Shown in pieces: positions 61,902 to 64,000 of a DNA stretch of 64,000 nucleotides. Position 1 is the first letter of the stretch. Every line of letters begins with the position of its first letter. The translations under genes and the position numbers were made by a program. This stretch comes from Halorubrum californiense DSM 19288 (lineage in GTDB: Archaea; Halobacteriota; Halobacteria; Halobacteriales; Haloferacaceae), in contig NZ_AOJK01000059.1 of the NCBI RefSeq assembly GCF_000336875.1, positions 20,608-84,607 on the forward strand. Direction: 5' to 3'. The notes below the pieces were generated by a model that was not told where the DNA came from, searched no databases, and was given only the letters and a program-made list of their open reading frames with translations.

Positions 61902-62872
61902 GCGTCACCTCCTGTCGCGGCGGCGATTGCGGACATCTCGTTGTGGGCCACTTCCCCGTCTTGATCCGTCACCGCCGCGAAGAACTCTTCTAGCGAGGGG
62001 GTGTACGTTTCGATGTCGATCACAGTCGCACCCGCGGCCTCTGTAGCGTCGATAACTGCGGCTTTTCGGCTAGCCACCGTCAGCGAGATCGTGAGAGTTG
62101 TGCCGTCAATCTGGACATCGGAGACAGCGTCGAGTCCACCGAGTTGATCAGGCAGGCCGTCCGGTACCCTCTCGACTGTGAGAGCGATTTGGTGGTCATT
62201 GAGGCGGGTTCGGAGCATCTCGACATCACCTTCAGCCACGAGTTGCCCATCCCGGAGTACACCAACGCGGTCACAGACCGACTCCACCTGTTCCATGCTA
62301 TGGCTAGAGAAGAAGACGGTTGCCCCGCGCTCAACCTCCTCACGTACGATGGATCTGACAGTCCGGGCGCCGTTCGGGTCTAGCCCTCGTGTTGGCTCAT
62401 CAAGCACGAGTAAGTCCGGATCGCCAGTCAGTGCCATCGCAAGTGCGAGCCGTCGTCCCATCCCCGTTGAGTAGCCACTTGCCCGCTGGTCTGCGACGTC
62501 AGCAAGGCCGACTCGAGCAAGGATGTCGTCTGGACTCTCGGTCACATCTTTACAGTTTTGTGCGAATACGACGTGTTCACGCCCAGTCAGTCGCTCAAAC
62601 AGCCCGAACTCGCCCGGAAGGAGCCCAACCGCCTGTCGGATCGAGCCCGAGGCCGTTTGGGCCTCGTACCCGAGTACGGACACAGACCCAGACGTGGGTT
62701 GGGTCGTCCCAATTAAGATGTTAATCGTAGTTGATTTTCCAGCACCGTTCGGCCCAAGAAACCCGTACACTTCACCCTGTTCGACAGTGAGGTCGAGGTC
62801 ATTGACGGCGACGATGTCGCCGTACCGGTGTGTCAATCCGTCCACCTGGATCGCTGGATCGGAAGGGGTCAT
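61898..62872 (-). CDS. ABC transporter ATP-binding protein
   Basis: A 324-residue ATPase. Walker A is GPNGAGKST, Q-loop LLPGEFGL, signature SGYSTGMGRR (a variant of LSGGQ), Walker B LLVLDEP and H-loop FSSHSM. The C-terminal 90 residues form the domain typical of ABC-2 exporters. The ATG at 62872 replaces an earlier frame start with an unrelated 21-residue lead. It is first in a two-gene operon with the permease. Confidence 0.92.
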   Translation of the reverse strand: MTPSDPAIQVDGLTHRYGDIVAVNDLDLTVEQGEVYGFLGPNGAGKSTTINILIGTTQPTSGSVSVLGYEAQTASGSIRQAVGLLPGEFGLFERLTGREHVVFAQNCKDVTESPDDILARVGLADVADQRASGYSTGMGRRLALAMALTGDPDLLVLDEPTRGLDPNGARTVRSIVREEVERGATVFFSSHSMEQVESVCDRVGVLRDGQLVAEGDVEMLRTRLNDHQIALTVERVPDGLPDQLGGLDAVSDVQIDGTTLTISLTVASRKAAVIDATEAAGATVIDIETYTPSLEEFFAAVTDQDGEVAHNEMSAIAAATGGDA

Positions 62873-63104
62873 CAACGAGAACTGGAAGTTGAAGTATACT
62901 ATCACTATGGGATATTCAAATTCAGCTTTGAACACCGTACTGCGGGAGAATGCTGTCTACGACGCTTTGGGATGGTCAGGTGTCGAATATACGTATATTT
63001 GGGCACCAACACAGGCGGGTGAAAATAAGATCGAAAGATAGGACGGTGAAAAGATCGAGTAATTCGTAATCAGTTCCGTCCTAACGGCGATAGCGAACAC
63101 CCCG

Positions 63105-63443
63105 CTACAAGTCATGATTTGAGGGGTCACAAAGGGCGATACGCGCCTCATCAGCAGAAACGCTGATTATCACGACTTCCAGCCCGTGTTCAGTGGCGAT
63201 GCTGCGTATGCTTTCCGGGGCGTTTTCTGGAGCAGCATCCACAGCACCACCGTCTCCTGGCAATGCGTCGAGAATACATATCAATAGCGATTGGTTCTCG
63301 TGTCTCAATGCTCCCTCGCGTGCGATTTTACCGGATACCCACTCACCGGACAATCCCGACACAGCCGTATCGCCGCTATCGAACTCAAATCCAGAATAGC
63401 CTGCCTCTGTCAGTTCTTGTTTCACACCCTCCCAGTCCGTCAT
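63105..63443 (-). CDS. Hypothetical acidic protein
   Basis: A 112-residue acidic protein, MTDWEGVKQELTEAGYSGFEFDSGDTAVSGLSGEW... It has a mixed alpha/beta pattern, with AREGALRHENQSLLICILDALPGDGG in the middle. No domain is recognised. It is in the accessory region between the ABC operon and the IS1595-like fragment, opposite in orientation to the latter. Confidence 0.55.
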   Translation of the reverse strand: MTDWEGVKQELTEAGYSGFEFDSGDTAVSGLSGEWVSGKIAREGALRHENQSLLICILDALPGDGGAVDAAPENAPESIRSIATEHGLEVVIISVSADEARIALCDPSNHDL

Positions 63444-63535
63444 TAACAGTCTAATCGAAAATACGGACGTAAGTATTCCCTGTATTCAGCAGGCGCTCTT
63501 CTGTATGAGGTTGTTGATACTGCTGAGCTGTCGCT

Positions 63536-63949
63536 GTGGAGTCGAAGAGGACAAGAACACCGCGTCAGCGGTGTCCGACACGAATGATTCTGCTAGATGC
63601 GTTTGGGTCGGAATCGGTCGCAGCGGACCTGCTCCAACAGGTTCGCTGGCGTGACGGTGTTTCCTGTCCTCGCTGCCGTTCTGACCGAACGGTCAGAAAC
63701 GGCAGCTACGGGCATTTTCAACGGTATCTGTGTAAGGATTGCGACCGCACGTTCAATGATAAGACTGGCACGATCTTCGCTCATTCGAAGATTGCGCTCC
63801 GCAAGTGGTTGTTCTCGATCTACGCGTTTTCGCGGTTTAACACGAGTCTCAGACAGTTACAGTGCCAAATCGAAGTCACCTACAAAACGATCCACAGGCG
63901 TGTCGAGCGCTTCATAGTGCCTAGTAGAAGTTATGAAGGTAGAGTTTGA
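63536..63949 (+). pseudogene. N-terminal fragment of an IS1595-type transposase
   Basis: A 137-codon frame with the zinc-ribbon CPRC...CKDC (residues about 44-70) and the helical segment KIALRKWLFSIYAFSRFNTSLRQLQCQIEVTYKTIHRRVERF typical of IS1595 transposases. The DDE part is missing. The frame ends soon after VERFIVPSRSYEGRV, where the sequence turns AT-rich, so the 3' part was lost in a rearrangement. No terminal repeat can be identified. Confidence 0.75.
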
Positions 63950-63958
63950 TGTGTAGCT

Positions 63959-64000
63959 ATGTCTGGGGATCGCCGTAAAGAGATCGTCCGTCACCTCAGC
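63959..64000 (+). CDS. Start of a further gene, running off the window
   Basis: An ATG at 63959 opens a frame (MSGDRRKEIVRHLS) to the window edge. It is only 14 codons, so it cannot be classified. It begins just after the IS1595-like fragment and might belong to the insertion that cut it. Confidence 0.3.
   Translation, partial: MSGDRRKEIVRHLS

Noticed and set aside
1..64000. Amber codon reassignment (pyrrolysine or similar) in this organism
   Set aside because: TAG ends many normal genes here, including cruF, dacZ, thiolase and the CitE-like gene, so general recoding would extend them. No pyl genes or amber tRNA are in the window.
1..64000. CRISPR array
   Set aside because: No regularly spaced short repeats with unique spacers were seen. 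The only tandem array is the 18-bp coding repeat in the CoA-transferase.

Overview
The window is a haloarchaeal chromosome segment. The sequence is GC-rich, the proteins are acidic, and it carries the end of a bacterioruberin (C50 carotenoid) gene set, F420 and tetrahydromethanopterin-type genes (cofE, mer), archaeal thiL, a type II GAPDH and short TATA-led promoters. Halorubrum or a close relative is a reasonable guess from style, but this is inference.

Layout: 1-3150 holds crtD-lyeJ-cruF and a diadenylate-cyclase-like gene. 3170-4600 is an IS200/IS605-type element with only tnpB, broken by one amber codon. 4.7-7.1 kb has a universal stress protein, an MBL-fold hydrolase and moaA. 7.1-9.1 kb is an AT-rich two-gene island (AAA ATPase plus a small TOPRIM-like protein) beside the 3' end of tRNA-Arg(UCU). 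9.3-40.6 kb is mostly core: UPF0200/UPF0201, gpmI, thiolase, thiL, isocitrate lyase with a CitE-type lyase, GAPDH, a P1B ATPase, peroxiredoxin, tsr3, cofE-mer, a chemotaxis transducer and a site-2 protease. 41-56.9 kb is core and stress genes, including two genes with in-frame amber codons (a PiT phosphate permease and an S9 peptidase). 57-64 kb is an accessory region bounded by decayed IS6-like and IS1595-like elements. It holds a membrane/M23 peptidase operon, a membrane-anchored ArsR-type regulator and an ABC-2 exporter.

Two observations stand out. First, a dispersed structured element of about 260-270 nt occurs three times (17392-17664, 25134-25399 inverted, 40653-40908), with a fourth diverged copy at 32360-32545. 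Its stems are kept by compensatory changes, including an 18-bp stem and a hairpin with a conserved bulged C and tandem G-A/G-A, and every copy lies at a gene 3' end. I do not recognise it as a described family. Second, the AAA plus TOPRIM pair next to tRNA-Arg looks like a split OLD/PARIS/AbiL-like defence module, with an unusually small TOPRIM partner.

Three otherwise intact reading frames (tnpB, the phosphate permease, the S9 peptidase) are interrupted by TAG, while TAG also ends many normal genes here. Decay or sequence error is therefore likelier than recoding, but the pattern should be checked.
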